The notes under the pieces: model-generated
What the model was told of the DNA's origin: nothing
The model's database searches: none
The model's input: the letters and a program-made list of their open reading frames with translations, nothing else
Program-made: the position numbers and the translations under genes
Shown here: positions 37,357-49,042 of the stretch, piece after piece
Numbering within the stretch: the first letter of the stretch is position 1
How the letters are laid out: every line of letters begins with the position of its first letter
From: Gibbula magus
Taxonomy: Eukaryota; Mollusca; Gastropoda; Trochida; Trochidae
Reading direction: 5' to 3'
Assembly (NCBI GenBank): GCA_936450465.1
Contig: CAKZFU010000096.1
Coordinates: forward strand, 25,439 to 89,438
DNA: 64,000 bases

Positions 37357-38381
37357 CGGCATGGTTGCCGATAAGACAGTCACCGATTCCAAAAGTGAAT
37401 GCGTCTATGCGACCGACAGTATGTGAGCTTCCATAGGAGACCATCAAAAGTTGTCTAGGCCAAAGTCACCTTTTGGCCCATTTTTGGGCATGACTATAAC
37501 GGCACGGGTTGCCGATAAGACGGTCACCGATTCCAAAAGTGAATGCGTCTATGCGACCGACAGCATGTGAGCTTCCATAGGAGTCCATCAAAAGTTGTCT
37601 AGGCCAAAGTCACCTTTTGGCCCATTTTTGGGCATGACTATAACGGCACGGGTTGCCGATAAGACGGTCACCGATTCCAAAAGTGAATGCGTCTATGCGA
37701 CCGACAGCATGTGAGCTTCCATAGGAGACCATCAAAAGTTGTCTAGGCCAAAGTCACCTTTTGGCCCATTTTTGGGCATGACTATAACGGCATGGGTTGC
37801 CGATAAGACGGTCACCGATTCCAAAAGTGAATGCGTCTATGCGACCGGCAGCATGTGAGCTTCCATAGGAGACCATCAAAAGTTGTCTAGGCCAAAGTGA
37901 CTTTTGGCCCAAAATTGGGCCTACAGGAATGACTATAACGGCATGGTTGCCGATAAGACGGTCACCGATTCCAAAAGTGAATGCGTCTATGCGACCGACA
38001 GCATGTGAGCTTCCATAGGAGACCATCAAAAGTTGTCTAGGCCAAAGTGACTTTTGGCCCAAAATTGGGCCTACAGGAATGACTATAACGGCATGGTTGC
38101 CGATAAGACGGTCACCGATTCCAAAAGTGAATGCGTCTATGCGACCGACAACATGTGAGCTTCCATAGGAGACCATCAAAAGTTGTCTAGGCCAAAGTGA
38201 CTTTTGGCCCAAAATTGGGCCTACAGGAATGACTATAACGGCATGGTTGCCGATAAGACGGTCACCGATTCCAAAAGTGAATGCGTCTATGCGACCGACA
38301 GCATGTGAGCTTCCATAGGAGACCATCAAAAGTTGTCTAGGCCAAAGTCACCTTTTGGCCCATTTTTGGGCATGACTATAA
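37357..38381 (+). repeat. Irregular S2 edge with all monomer types
   Basis: Next to the S1 boundary the S2 order is 143, 144, 144, 151, 150, 150, 143 bp (starts at 37357, 37500, 37644, 37788, 37939, 38089, 38239). The monomer at 37788 has CGGCATGGGTT, a mix of the two head alleles. Two consecutive 150-bp monomers with T-head and long tail occur at 37939-38238. The regular dimer order begins only after this edge. Confidence 0.88.
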
Positions 38382-38690
38382 CGGCACGGGTTGCCGATAA
38401 GACGGTCACCGATTCCAAAAGTGAATGCGTCTATGCAACCGGCAGCATGTGAGCTTCCATAGGAGACCATCAAAAGTTGTCTAGGCCAAAGTGACTTTTG
38501 GCCCAAAATTGGGCCTACAGGAATGACTATAACGGCATGGTTGCCGATAAGACGGTCACCGATTCCAAAAGTGAATGCGTCTATGCGACCGACAGCATGT
38601 GAGCTTCCATAGGAGACCATCAAAAGTTGTCTAGGCCAAAGTCACCTTTTGGCCCATTTTTGGGCATGACTATAACGGCACGGGTTGCCG

Positions 38691-40500
38691 AAAAGACGGT
38701 CACCGATTCCAAAAGTGAATGCGTCTATGCGACCGGCAGCATGTGAGCTTCCATAGGAGACCATCAAAAGTTGTCTAGGCCAAAGTCACCTTTTGGCCCA
38801 TTTTTGGGCATGAATATAACGGCACGGGTTGCCGATAAGACGGTCACCGATTCCAAAAGTGAATGCGTCTATGCGACCGGCAGCATGTGAGCTTCCATAG
38901 GAGACCATCAAAAGTTGTCTAGGCCAAAGTGACTTTTGGCCCAAAATTGGGCCTACAGGAATGACTATAACGGCATGGTTGCCGATAAGACGGTCACCGA
39001 TTCCAAAAGTGAATGCGTCTATGCGACCGACAGCATGTGAGCTTCCATAGGAGACCATCAAAAGATGTCTAGGCCAAAGTCACCTTTTGGCCCATTTTTG
39101 GGCATGACTATAACGGCACGGGTTGCCGATAAGACGGTCACCGATTCCAAAAGTGAATGCGTCTATGCGACCGGCAGCATGTGAGCTTCCATAGGAGACC
39201 ATCAAAAGTTGTCTAGGCCAAAGTGACTTTTGGCCCAAAATTGGGCCTACAGGAATGACTATAACGGCATGGTTGCCGATAAGACGGTCACCGATTCCAA
39301 AAGTGAATGCGTCTATGCGACCGACGGCATGTGAGCTTCCATAGGAGACCATCAAAAGTTGTTTAGGCCAAAGTGACTTTTGGCCCAAAATTGGGCCTAC
39401 AGGAATGACTATAACGGCATGGTTGCCGATAAGACGGTCACCGATTCCAAAAGTGAATGCGTCTATGCGACCGACAGCATGTGAGCTTCCATAGGAGACC
39501 ATCAAAAGTTGTGTAGGCCAAAGTCACCTTTTGGCCCATTTTTGGGCATGACTATAACGGCACGGGTTGCCGATAAGACGGTTACCGATTCCAAAAGTGA
39601 ATGCGTCTATGCGACCGGCAGCATGTGAGCTTCCATAGGAGACCATCAAAAGTTGTCTAGGCCAAAGTCACCTTTTGGCCCATTTTTGGGCATGACTATA
39701 ACGGCACGGGTTGCCGATAAGACGGTCACCGATTCCAAAAGTGAATGCGTCTATGCGACCGGCAGCATGTGAGCTTCCATAGGAGACCATCAAAAGTTGT
39801 CTAGGCCAAAGTGACTTTTGGCCCAAAATTGGGCCTACTGTACAGGAATGACTATAACGGCATGGTTGCCGATAAGACGGTCACCGATTCCAAAAGTGAA
39901 TGCGTCTATGGGACCGACAGCATGTGAGCTTCCATAGGAGACCATCAAAAGTTGTCTAGGCCAAAGTCACCTTTTGGCCCATTTTTGGGCATGACTATAA
40001 CGGCACGGGTTGCCGATAAGACGGTCACCGATTCCAAAAGTGAATGCGTCTATGCGACCGGCAGCATGTGAGCTTCCATAGGAGACCATCAAAAGTTGTC
40101 TAGGCCAAAGTGACTTTTGGCCCAAAATTGGGCCTACAGGAATGACTATAACGGCATGGTTGCCGATAAGACGGTCACCGATTCCAAAAGTGAATGCGTC
40201 TATGCGACCGACAGCATGTGAGCTTCCATAGGAGACCATCAAAAGTTGTCTAGGCCAAAGTCACCTTTTGGCCCATTTTTGGGCATGACTATAACGGCAC
40301 GGGTTGCCGATAAGACGGTCACCGATTCCAAAAGTGAATGCGTCTATGCGACCGACAACATGTGAGCTTCCATAGGAGACCATCAAAAGTTGTCTAGGCC
40401 AAAGTGACTTTTGGCCCAAAATTGGGCCTACAGGAATGACTATAACGGCATGGTTGCCGATAAGACGGTCACCGATTCCAAAAGTGAATGCGTCTATGCG
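38691..40500 (+). repeat. S2 block duplication copy 1 (offset 3,094 bp)
   Basis: Private markers recur 3,094 bp downstream in the same order: GCCGAAAAGACGG (~38,691/41,785), AAAAGATGTC (~39,065/42,159), GTTGTTTAGG (~39,362/42,456), GGTTACCG (~39,582/42,676) and the 5-bp insertion in CCTACTGTACAGG (~39,838/42,932). Edges are approximate. The block holds about a dozen monomers. Confidence 0.88.
39836..39845 (+). other. 5-bp TGTAC insertion marker, first of three copies
   Basis: The long-tail sequence CCTACAGG reads CCTACTGTACAGG. The inserted bases end in the TAC of the flank, so this looks like a slippage or filler insertion. Copies at about 40,724-40,730 (+887) and 42,930-42,936 (+3,094) show that it was multiplied by two different duplications and not by recurrent mutation. 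Confidence 0.88.
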
Positions 40501-41442
40501 ACCGACAGCATGTGAGCTTCCATAGGAGACCATCAAAAGTTGTCTAGGCCAAAGTCACCTTTTGGCCCATTTTTGGGCATGACTATAACGGCACGGGTTG
40601 CCGATAAGACGGTCACCGATTCCAAAAGTGAATGCGTCTATGCGACCGGCAGCATGTGAGCTTCCATAGGAGACCATCAAAAGTTGTCTAGGCCAAAGTG
40701 ACTTTTGGCCCAAAATTGGGCCTACTGTACAGGAATGACTATAACGGCATGGTTGCCGATAAGACGGTCACCGATTCCAAAAGTGAATGCGTCTATGCGA
40801 CCGACAGCATGTGAGCTTCCATAGGAGACCATCAAAAGTTGTCTAGGCCAAAGTCACCTTTTGGCCCATTTTTGGGCATGACTATAACGGCACGGGTTGC
40901 CGATAAGACGGTCACCGATTCCAAAAGTGAATGCGTCTATGCGACCGGCAGCATGTGAGCTTCCATAGGAGACCATCAAAAGTTGTCTAGGCCAAAGTGA
41001 CTTTTGGCCCAAAATTGGGCCTACAGGAATGACTATAACGGCATGGTTGCCGATAAGACGGTCACCGATTCCAAAAGTGAATGCGTCTATGCGACCGACA
41101 GCATGTGAGCTTCCATAGGAGACCATCAAAAGTTGTCTAGGCCAAAGTCACCTTTTGGCCCATTTTTGGGCATGACTATAACGGCACGGGTTGCCGATAA
41201 GACGGTCACCGATTCCAAAAGTGAATGCGTCTATGCGACCGACAACATGTGAGCTTCCATAGGAGACCATCAAAAGTTGTCTAGGCCAAAGTGACTTTTG
41301 GCCCAAAATTGGGCCTACAGGAATGACTATAACGGCATGGTTGCCGATAAGACGGTCACCGATTCCAAAAGTGAATGCGTCTATGCGACCGACAGCATGT
41401 GAGCTTCCATAGGAGACCATCAAAAGTTGTCTAGGCCAAAGT
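39838..41442 (+). repeat. S2 tandem duplication with 887-bp offset
   Basis: The TGTAC insertion (39838/40725) and the variant GACAACATG (~40,356/41,243) repeat at 887 bp, which is 3 x 294 + 5 for the insertion. The duplicated unit is nested inside the region covered by the 3,094-bp duplication. Only the first 887-unit has a counterpart at +3,094, so the order of events can be read from marker sharing. Confidence 0.85.
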
Positions 41443-41784
41443 CACCTTTTGGCCCATTTTTGGGCATGACTATAACGGCACGGGTTGCCGATAAGACGGT
41501 CACCGATTCCAAAAGTGAATGCGTCTATGCGACCGGCAGCATGTGAGCTTCCATAGGAGACCATCAAAAGTTGTCTAGGCCAAAGTGACTTTTGGCCCAA
41601 AATTGGGCCTACAGGAATGACTATAACGGCATGGTTGCCGATAAGACGGTCACCGATTCCAAAAGTGAATGCGTCTATGCGACCGACGGCATGTGAGCTT
41701 CCATAGGAGACCATCAAAAGTTGTCTAGGCCAAAGTCACCTTTTGGCCCATTTTTGGGCATGACTATAACGGCACGGGTTGCCG

Positions 41785-43600
41785 AAAAGACGGTCACCGA
41801 TTCCAAAAGTGAATGCGTCTATGCGACCGGCAGCATGTGAGCTTCCATAGGAGACCATCAAAAGTTGTCTAGGCCAAAGTCACCTTTTGGCCCATTTTTG
41901 GGCATGACTATAACGGCACGGGTTGCCGATAAGACGGTCACCGATTCCAAAAGTGAATGCGTCTATGCGACCGGCAGCATGTGAGCTTCCATAGGAGACC
42001 ATCAAAAGTTGTCTAGGCCAAAGTGACTTTTGGCCCAAAATTGGGCCTACAGGAATGACTATAACGGCATGGTTGCCGATAAGACGGTCACCGATTCCAA
42101 AAGTGAATGCGTCTATGCGACCGACAGCATGTGAGCTTCCATAGGAGACCATCAAAAGATGTCTAGGCCAAAGTCACCTTTTGGCCCATTTTTGGGCATG
42201 ACTATAACGGCACGGGTTGCCGATAAGACGGTCACCGATTCCAAAAGTGAATGCGTCTATGCGACCGGCAGCATATGAGCTTCCATAGGAGACCATCAAA
42301 AGTTGTCTAGGCCAAAGTGACTTTTGGCCCAAAATTGGGCCTACAGGAATGACTATAACGGCATGGTTGCCGATAAGACGGTCACCGATTCCAAAAGTGA
42401 ATGCGTCTATGCGACCGACAGCATGTGAGCTTCCATAGGAGACCATCAAAAGTTGTTTAGGCCAAAGTGACTTTTGGCCCAAAATTGGGCCTACAGGAAT
42501 GACTATAACGGCATGGTTGCCGATAAGACGGTCACCGATTCCAAAAGTGAATGCGTCTATGCGACCGACAGCATGTGAGCTTCCATAGGAGACCATCAAA
42601 AGTTGTCTAGGCCAAAGTCACCTTTTGGCCCATTTTTGGGCATGACTATAACGGCACGGGTTGCCGATAAGACGGTTACCGATTCCAAAAGTGAATGCGT
42701 CTATGCGACCGGCAGCATGTGAGCTTCCATAGGAGACCATCAAAAGTTGTCTAGGCCAAAGTCACCTTTTGGCCCATTTTTGGGCATGACTATAACGGCA
42801 CGGGTTGCCGATAAGACGGTCACCGATTCCAAAAGTGAATGCGTCTATGCGACCGGCAGCATGTGAGCTTCCATAGGAGACCATCAAAAGTTGTCTAGGC
42901 CAAAGTGACTTTTGGCCCAAAATTGGGCCTACTGTACAGGAATGACTATAACGGCATGGTTGCCGATAAGACGGTCACCGATTCCAAAAGTGAATGCGTC
43001 TATGCGACCGACAGCATGTGAGCTTCCATAGGAGACCATCAAAAGTTGTCTAGGCCAAAGTCACCTTTTGGCCCATTTTTGGGCATGACTATAACGGCAC
43101 GGGTTGCCGATAAGACGGTCACCGATTCCAAAAGTGAATGCGTCTATGCGACCGGCAGCATGTGAGCTTCCATAGGAGACCATCAAAAGTTGTCTAGGCC
43201 AAAGTGACTTTTGGCCCAAAATTGGGCCTACAGGAATGACTATAACGGCATGGTTGCCGATAAGACGGTCACCGATTCCAAAAGTGAATGCGTCTATGCG
43301 ACCGACAGCATGTGAGCTTCCATAGGAGACCATCAAAAGTTGTCTAGGCCAAAGTCACCTTTTGGCCCATTTTTGGGCATGACTATAACGGCACGGGTTG
43401 CCGATAAGACGGTCACCGATTCCAAAAGTGAATGCGTCTATGCGACCGGCAGCATGTGAGCTTCCATAGGAGACCATCAAAAGTTGTCTAGGCCAAAGTG
43501 ACTTTTGGCCCAAAATTGGGCCTACAGGAATGACTATAACGGCATGGTTGCCGATAAGACGGTCACCGATTCCAAAAGTGAATGCGTCTATGCGACCGAC
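41785..43600 (+). repeat. S2 block duplication copy 2 (offset 3,094 bp)
   Basis: Direct copy of the block starting near 38,691, with the same marker order. A private GCATATGAGC near 42,276 is absent from copy 1. The block ends near 43.6 kb, where a different 875-bp unit begins. Confidence 0.86.
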
Positions 43601-44229
43601 AGCATGTGAGCTTCCATAGGAGACCATCAAAAGTTGTCTAGGCCAAAGTCACCTTTTGGCCCATTTTTGGGCATGACTATAACGGCACGGTTTGCCGATA
43701 AGACGGTCACCGATTCCAAAAGTGAATGCGTCTATGCGACCGGCAGCATGTGAGCTTCCATAGGAGACCATCAAAAGTTGTCTAGGCGAAAGTGACTTTT
43801 GGCCCAAAATTTGGCCTACAGGAATGACTATAACGGCATGGTTGCCGATAAGACGGTCACCGATTCCAAAAGTGAATGCGTCTATGCGACCGACAGCATG
43901 TGAGCTTCCATAGGAGACCATCAAAAGTTGTCTAGGCCAAAGTCACCTTTTGGCCCATTTTTGGGCATGACTATAAGGGCACGGGTTGCCGATAAGACGG
44001 TCACCGATTCCAAAAGTGAATGCGTCTATGCGACCGACAGCATGTGAGCTTCCATAGCAGACCATCAAAAGTTGTCTAGGCCAAAGTCACCTTTTGGCCC
44101 ATTTTTGGGCATGACTATACGGCACGGGTTGCCGATAAGACGGTCACCGATTCCAAAAGTGAATGCGTCTATGCGACCGACAGCATGTGAGCTTCCATAG
44201 GAGACCATCAAAAGTTGTCTAGGCCAAAG
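43355..44229 (+). repeat. 875-bp six-monomer unit, isolated copy
   Basis: The unit is 294 + 581 bp. It carries CTATAAGGGC (43977), AGCAGACC (~44,057) and a one-base deletion, ACTATACGGC (~44,118). The same three markers lie 5,925 bp downstream at 49902, ~49,982 and ~50,043, where the unit is tandemly repeated. The deletion explains why the four-monomer part is 581 and not 582 bp. Confidence 0.87.
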
Positions 44230-44523
44230 TCACCTTTTGGCCCATTTTTGGGCATGACAATAACGGCACGGGTTGCCGATAAGACGGTCACCGATTCCAA
44301 AAGTGAATGCGTCTATGCGACCGGCAGCATGTGAGCTTCCATAGGAGACCATCAAAAGTTGTCTAGGCCAAAGTGACTTTTGGCCCAAAATTGGGCCTAC
44401 AGGAATGACTATAACGGCATGGTTGCCGATAAAACGGTCACCGATTCCAAAAGTGAATGCGTCTATGCGACCGACAGCATGTGAGCTTCCATAGGAGACC
44501 ATCAAAAGTTGTCTAGGCCAAAG

Positions 44524-45664
44524 TCACCTTTTGGCCCATATTTGGGCATGACTATAACGGCACGGGTTGCCGATAAGACGGTCACCGATTCCAAAAGTGA
44601 ATGGGTCTATGCGACCGGCAGCATGTGAGCTTCCATAGGAGACCATCAAAAGTTGTCTAGGCCAAAGTGACTTTTGGCCCAAAATTAGGCCTACAGGAAT
44701 GACTATAACGGCATGGTTGCCGATAAGACGGTCACCGATTCCAAAAGTGAATGCGTCTATGCGACCGACAGCATGTGACCTTCCATAGGAGACCATCAAA
44801 AGTTGTCTAGGCCAAAGTCACCTCTTGGCCCATTTTTGGGCATGACTATAACGGCACGGGTTGCCGATAAGACGGTCACCGATTCCAAAAGTGAATGCGT
44901 CTATGCGACCGGCAGCATGTGAGCTTCCATAGGAGACCATCAAAAGTTGTCTAGGCCAAAGTGACTTTTGGCCCAAAATTGGGCCTACAGGAATGACTAT
45001 AACGGCATGGTTGCCGATAAGACGGTCACCGATTCCAAAAGTGAATGCGTCTATGCGACCGACAGCATGTAGGCTTCCATAGGAGACCATCAAAAGTTGT
45101 CTAGGCCAAAGTCACCTTTTGGCCCATTTTTGGGCATGACTATAACGGCACGGGTTGCCGATAAGACGGTCACCGATTCCAAAAGTGAATGCGTCTATGC
45201 GACCGGCAGCATGTGAGCTTCCATAGGAGACCATCAAAAGTTGTCTAGGCGAAAGTGACTTTTGGCCCAAAATTGGGCCTACAGGAATGACTATAACGGC
45301 ATGGTTGCCGATAAGACGGTCACCGATTCCAAAAGTGAATGCGTCTATGCGACCGGCAGCATGTGAGCTTCCATAGGAGACCATCAAAAGTTGTCTAGGC
45401 CAAAGTCACCTTTTGGCCCATTTTTGGGCATGACTATAACGGCACGGGTTGCCGATAAGACGGTCACCGATTCCAAAAGTGAATGCGTCTATGCGACCGG
45501 CAGCATGTGAGCTTCCATAGGAGACCATCAAAAGTTGTCTAGGCCAAAGTGACTTTTGGCCCAAAATTGGGCCTACAGGAATGACTATAACGGCATGGTT
45601 GCCGATAAGACGGTCACCGATTCCAAAAGTGAATGCGTCTATGCGACCGACAGCATGTGAGCTT
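44524..45664 (+). repeat. Block with long-range copies at +2,237 and +10,171 bp
   Basis: The markers are CACCTCTTGG (44824, copy at 47061), CATGTAGGC (45071, copies at 47308 and 55242), and CTAGGCGAAAG (45251, copy at 55422 but not at the 47.5-kb copy). The block leads directly into the plus-to-minus junction at 45,664, and both copies also lead into such a junction. The inversion breakpoint was therefore multiplied together with its flank. Confidence 0.88.
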
Positions 45665-45675
45665 ATCGGCAACCC
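45655..45675. other. Plus-to-minus orientation junction J1, copy 1
   Basis: Plus sequence ending GCATGTGAGCTT runs into ATCGGCAACCCGTGCC, which is minus-strand satellite. The bases CTT (45662-45664) fit both sides (plus GAGCTTCC, minus GTCTTATC), a 3-bp microhomology. The left flank stops near monomer position 75 and the right flank starts near position 20 of the reversed monomer, so the join is not symmetric. This suggests an end-joining or template-switch origin. Confidence 0.92.
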
Positions 45676-46817
45676 GTGCCGTTATAGTCATGCCCAAAAA
45701 TGGGCCAAAAGGTGACTTTGGCCTAAACAACTTTTGATGGGCTCCTATGGAAGCTCACATGCTGTCGGTCGCATAGACGCATTCACTTTTGGAATCGGTG
45801 ACCGTCTTATCGGCAACCCGTGCCGTTATAGTCATGCCCAAAAATGGGCCAAAAGGTGACTTTGGCCTAGACAACTTTTGATGGTCTCCTATGGAAGCTC
45901 ACATGCTGTCGGTCGCATAGACGCATTCACTTTTGGAATCGGTGACCGTCTTATCGGCAACCCGTGCCGTTATAGTCATGCCCAAAAATGGGCCAAAAGG
46001 TGACTTTGGCCTAGACAACTTTTGATGGTCTCCTATGGAAGCTCACATGCTGTCGGTCGCATAGACGCATTCACTTTTGGAATCGGTGACCGTCTTATCG
46101 GCAACCATGCCGTTATAGTAATTCCTGTAGGCCCAATTTTGGGCCAAAAGTCACTTTGGCCTAGACAACTTTTGATGGTCTCCTATGGAAGCTCACATGC
46201 TGCCGGTCGCATAGACGCATTCACTTTTGGAATCGGTGACCGTCTTATCGGCAACCCGTGCCGTTATAGTCATGCCAAAAAATGGGCCAAAAGGTGACTT
46301 TGGCCTAGACAACTTTTGATGGTCTCCTATGGAAGCTCACATGCTGCCGGTCGCATAGACGCATTCACTTTTGGAATCGGTGACCGTCTTATCGGCAACC
46401 CGTGCCGTTATAGTCATGCCCAAAAATGGGCCAAAAGTTGACTTTGGCCTAGACAACTTTTGATGGTCTCCTATGGAAGCTCACATGCTGTCGGTCGCAT
46501 AGACGCATTCACTTTTGGAATCGGTGACCGTCTTATCGGCAACCATGCCGTTATAGTCATTCCTGTAGGCCCAATTTTGGGCCAAAAGTCACTTTGGCCT
46601 AGACAACTTTTGATGGTCTCCTATGGAAGCTCACATGCTGCCGGTCGCATAGACGCATTCACTTTTGGAATCGGTGACCGTCTTATCGGCAACCCGTGCC
46701 GTTATAGTCATTCCTGTAGGCCCAATTTTGGGCCAAAAGTCACTTTGGCCTAGACAACTTTTGATGGTCTCCTATGGAAGCTCACATGCTGTAGGTCGCA
46801 TAGACGCATTCACTTTT
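45665..46817 (-). repeat. S2 array, minus orientation, block 1 (about 1.15 kb)
   Basis: About eight reversed S2 monomers. Private bases include CTAAACAAC and GATGGGCTCC (45741), TATAGTAATTCC (~46,119), CATGCCAAAAAATGGG (~46,275) and AAAAGTTGACTTT (~46,437). All recur at +2,225 bp. GATGGGCTCC and the CAAAAAATGGG variant also recur at +10,316 bp, whereas CTAAACAAC and TAGTAATTCC do not. Blocks 1 and 2 are therefore closer to each other than to the array after 55,980. Confidence 0.93.
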
Positions 46818-46829
46818 GGAATCTTTTGA
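46818..46829. other. Minus-to-plus junction J2, copy 1 (palindrome centre)
   Basis: The 12-nt spacer GGAATCTTTTGA separates a left arm ending CATTCACTTTT from a right arm starting AAAAGTGAATG. The inverted arms match over the flanking monomer except at CTGTAGGTCGC versus CTGCCGGTCGC. Farther out the arms stay homologous at monomer level, but the order of monomer types differs, so this is not a clean fold-back copy. Confidence 0.9.
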
Positions 46830-47889
46830 AAAAGTGAATGCGTCTATGCGACCGGCAGCATGTGAGCTTCCATAGGAGACCATCAAAAGTTGTCTAGGCC
46901 AAAGTGACTTTTGGCCCAAAATTGGGCCTACAGGAATGACTATAACGGCATGGTTGCCGATAAGACGGTCACCGATTCCAAAAGTGAATGCGTCTATGCG
47001 ACCGACAGCATGTGAGCTTCCATAGGAGACCATCAAAAGTTGTCTAGGCCAAAGTCACCTCTTGGCCCATTTTTGGGCATGACTATAACGGCACGGGTTG
47101 CCGATAAGACGGTCACCGATTCCAAAAGTGAATGCGTCTATGCGACCGGCAGCATGTGAGCTTCCATAGGAGACCATCAAAAGTTGTCTAGGCCAAAGTG
47201 ACTTTTGGCCCAAAATTGGGCCTACAGGAATGACTATAACGGCATGGTTGCCGATAAGACGGTCACCGATTCCAAAAGTGAATGCGTCTATGCGACCGAC
47301 AGCATGTAGGCTTCCATAGGAGACCATCAAAAGTTGTCTAGGCCAAAGTCACCTTTTGGCCCATTTTTGGGCATGACTATAACGGCACGGGTTGCCGATA
47401 AGACGGTCACCGATTCCAAAAGTGAATGCGTCTATGCGACCGGCAGCATGTGAGCTTCCATAGGAGACCATCAAAAGTTGTCTAGGCCAAAGTGACTTTT
47501 GGCCCAAAATTGGGCCTACAGGAATGACTATAACGGCATGGTTGCCGATAAGACGGTCACCGATTCCAAAAGTGAATGCGTCTATGCGACCGGCAGCATG
47601 TGAGCTTCCATAGGAGACCATCAAAAGTTGTCTAGGCCAAAGTCACCTTTTGGCCCATTTTTGGGCATGACTATAACGGCACGGGTTGCCGATAAGACGG
47701 TCACCGATTCCAAAAGTGAATGCGTCTATGCGACCGGCAGCATGTGAGCTTCCATAGGAGACCATCAAAAGTTGTCTAGGCCAAAGTGACTTTTGGCCCA
47801 AAATTGGGCCTACAGGAATGACTATAACGGCATGGTTGCCGATAAGACGGTCACCGATTCCAAAAGTGAATGCGTCTATGCGACCGACA
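46830..47889 (+). repeat. S2 array, plus orientation, interposed block (about 1.06 kb)
   Basis: Plus-strand S2 between two minus blocks. From 47,055 it copies 44,818-45,664 at +2,237 bp (CACCTCTTGG, CATGTAGGC). It ends in an altered copy of the J1 junction. This position makes it the right-hand part of the first unit and the left-hand part of the second unit of the 2.2-kb duplication. Confidence 0.92.
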
Positions 47890-47900
47890 TATCGGCAACC
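47881..47900. other. Plus-to-minus junction J1, copy 2, with 11-bp deletion
   Basis: It reads GCGACCGACA-TATCGGCAACCC. Compared with J1 at 45,664 the bases GCATGTGAGCT are missing, and a further C is lost in CATGCCAAAAATGGG. Together these 12 bases explain why the duplication offset falls from 2,237 bp left of the junction to 2,225 bp right of it. The change is thus a deletion in a copy and not an independent inversion. Confidence 0.9.
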
Positions 47901-49042
47901 CGTGCCGTTATAGTCATGCCAAAAATGGGCCAAAAGGTGACTTTGGCCTAAACAACTTTTGATGGGCTCCTATGGAAGCTCACATGCTGTCGGTCGCATA
48001 GACGCATTCACTTTTGGAATCGGTGACCGTCTTATCGGCAACCCGTGCCGTTATAGTCATGCCCAAAAATGGGCCAAAAGGTGACTTTGGCCTAGACAAC
48101 TTTTGATGGTCTCCTATGGAAGCTCACATGCTGCCGGTCGCATAGACGCATTCACTTTTGGAATCGGTGACCGTCTTATCGGCAACCCGTGCCGTTATAG
48201 TCATGCCCAAAAATGGGCCAAAAGGTGACTTTGGCCTAGACAACTTTTGATGGTCTCCTATGGAAGCTCACATGCTGTCGGTCGCATAGACGCATTCACT
48301 TTTGGAATCGGTGACCGTCTTATCGGCAACCATGCCGTTATAGTAATTCCTGTAGGCCCAATTTTGGGCCAAAAGTCACTTTGGCCTAGACAACTTTTGA
48401 TGGTCTCCTATGGAAGCTCACATGCTGCCGGTCGCATAGACGCATTCACTTTTGGAATCGGTGACCGTCTTATCGGCAACCCGTGCCGTTATAGTCATGC
48501 CAAAAAATGGGCCAAAAGGTGACTTTGGCCTAGACAACTTTTGATGGTCTCCTATGGAAGCTCACATGCTGCCGGTCGCATAGACGCATTCACTTTTGGA
48601 ATCGGTGACCGTCTTATCGGCAACCCGTGCCGTTATAGTCATGCCCAAAAATGGGCCAAAAGTTGACTTTGGCCTAGACAACTTTTGATGGTCTCCTATG
48701 GAAGCTCACATGCTGTCGGTCGCATAGACGCATTCACTTTTGGAATCGGTGACCGTCTTATCGGCAACCATGCCGTTATAGTCATTCCTGTAGGCCCAAT
48801 TTTGGGCCAAAAGTCACTTTGGCCTAGACAACTTTTGATGGTCTCCTATGGAAGCTCACATGCTGCCGGTCGCATAGACGCATTCACTTTTGGAATCGGT
48901 GACCGTCTTATCGGCAACCCGTGCCGTTATAGTCATTCCTGTAGGCCCAATTTTGGGCCAAAAGTCACTTTGGCCTAGACAACTTTTGATGGTCTCCTAT
49001 GGAAGCTCACATGCTGTAGGTCGCATAGACGCATTCACTTTT
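47890..49042 (-). repeat. S2 array, minus orientation, block 2 (about 1.15 kb)
   Basis: Direct copy of minus block 1 at +2,225 bp with all private markers retained: CTAAACAAC, GATGGGCTCC (47966), TAGTAATTCC (~48,344), CAAAAAATGGG (~48,500) and AAGTTGACTTT (~48,662). Few differences are visible, for example GCTGCCGGTCGC at about 48,130 where block 1 has GCTGTCGG. The duplication is recent. Confidence 0.93.

Larger units (their letters stand above)
37206..45664 (+). repeat. Satellite subfamily S2, plus orientation
   Basis: S2 monomers share CAGCATGTGAGC, AATGCGTC and GGTCACC. Two variable ends define four types. The head is CGGCATGGTT (one base shorter) or CGGCACGGGTT. The tail is short (GTCACC...GGGCATGACTATAA) or long (GTGAC...CCTACAGGAATGACTATAA). 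Lengths are 143 (T-head/short), 151 (C-head/long), 144 (C-head/short) and 150 (T-head/long). The commonest unit is the 294-bp dimer 143+151. A 438-bp trimer (143+151+144) and other combinations are frequent. Divergence between copies is visibly greater than in S1. No genes are seen. Confidence 0.95.
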
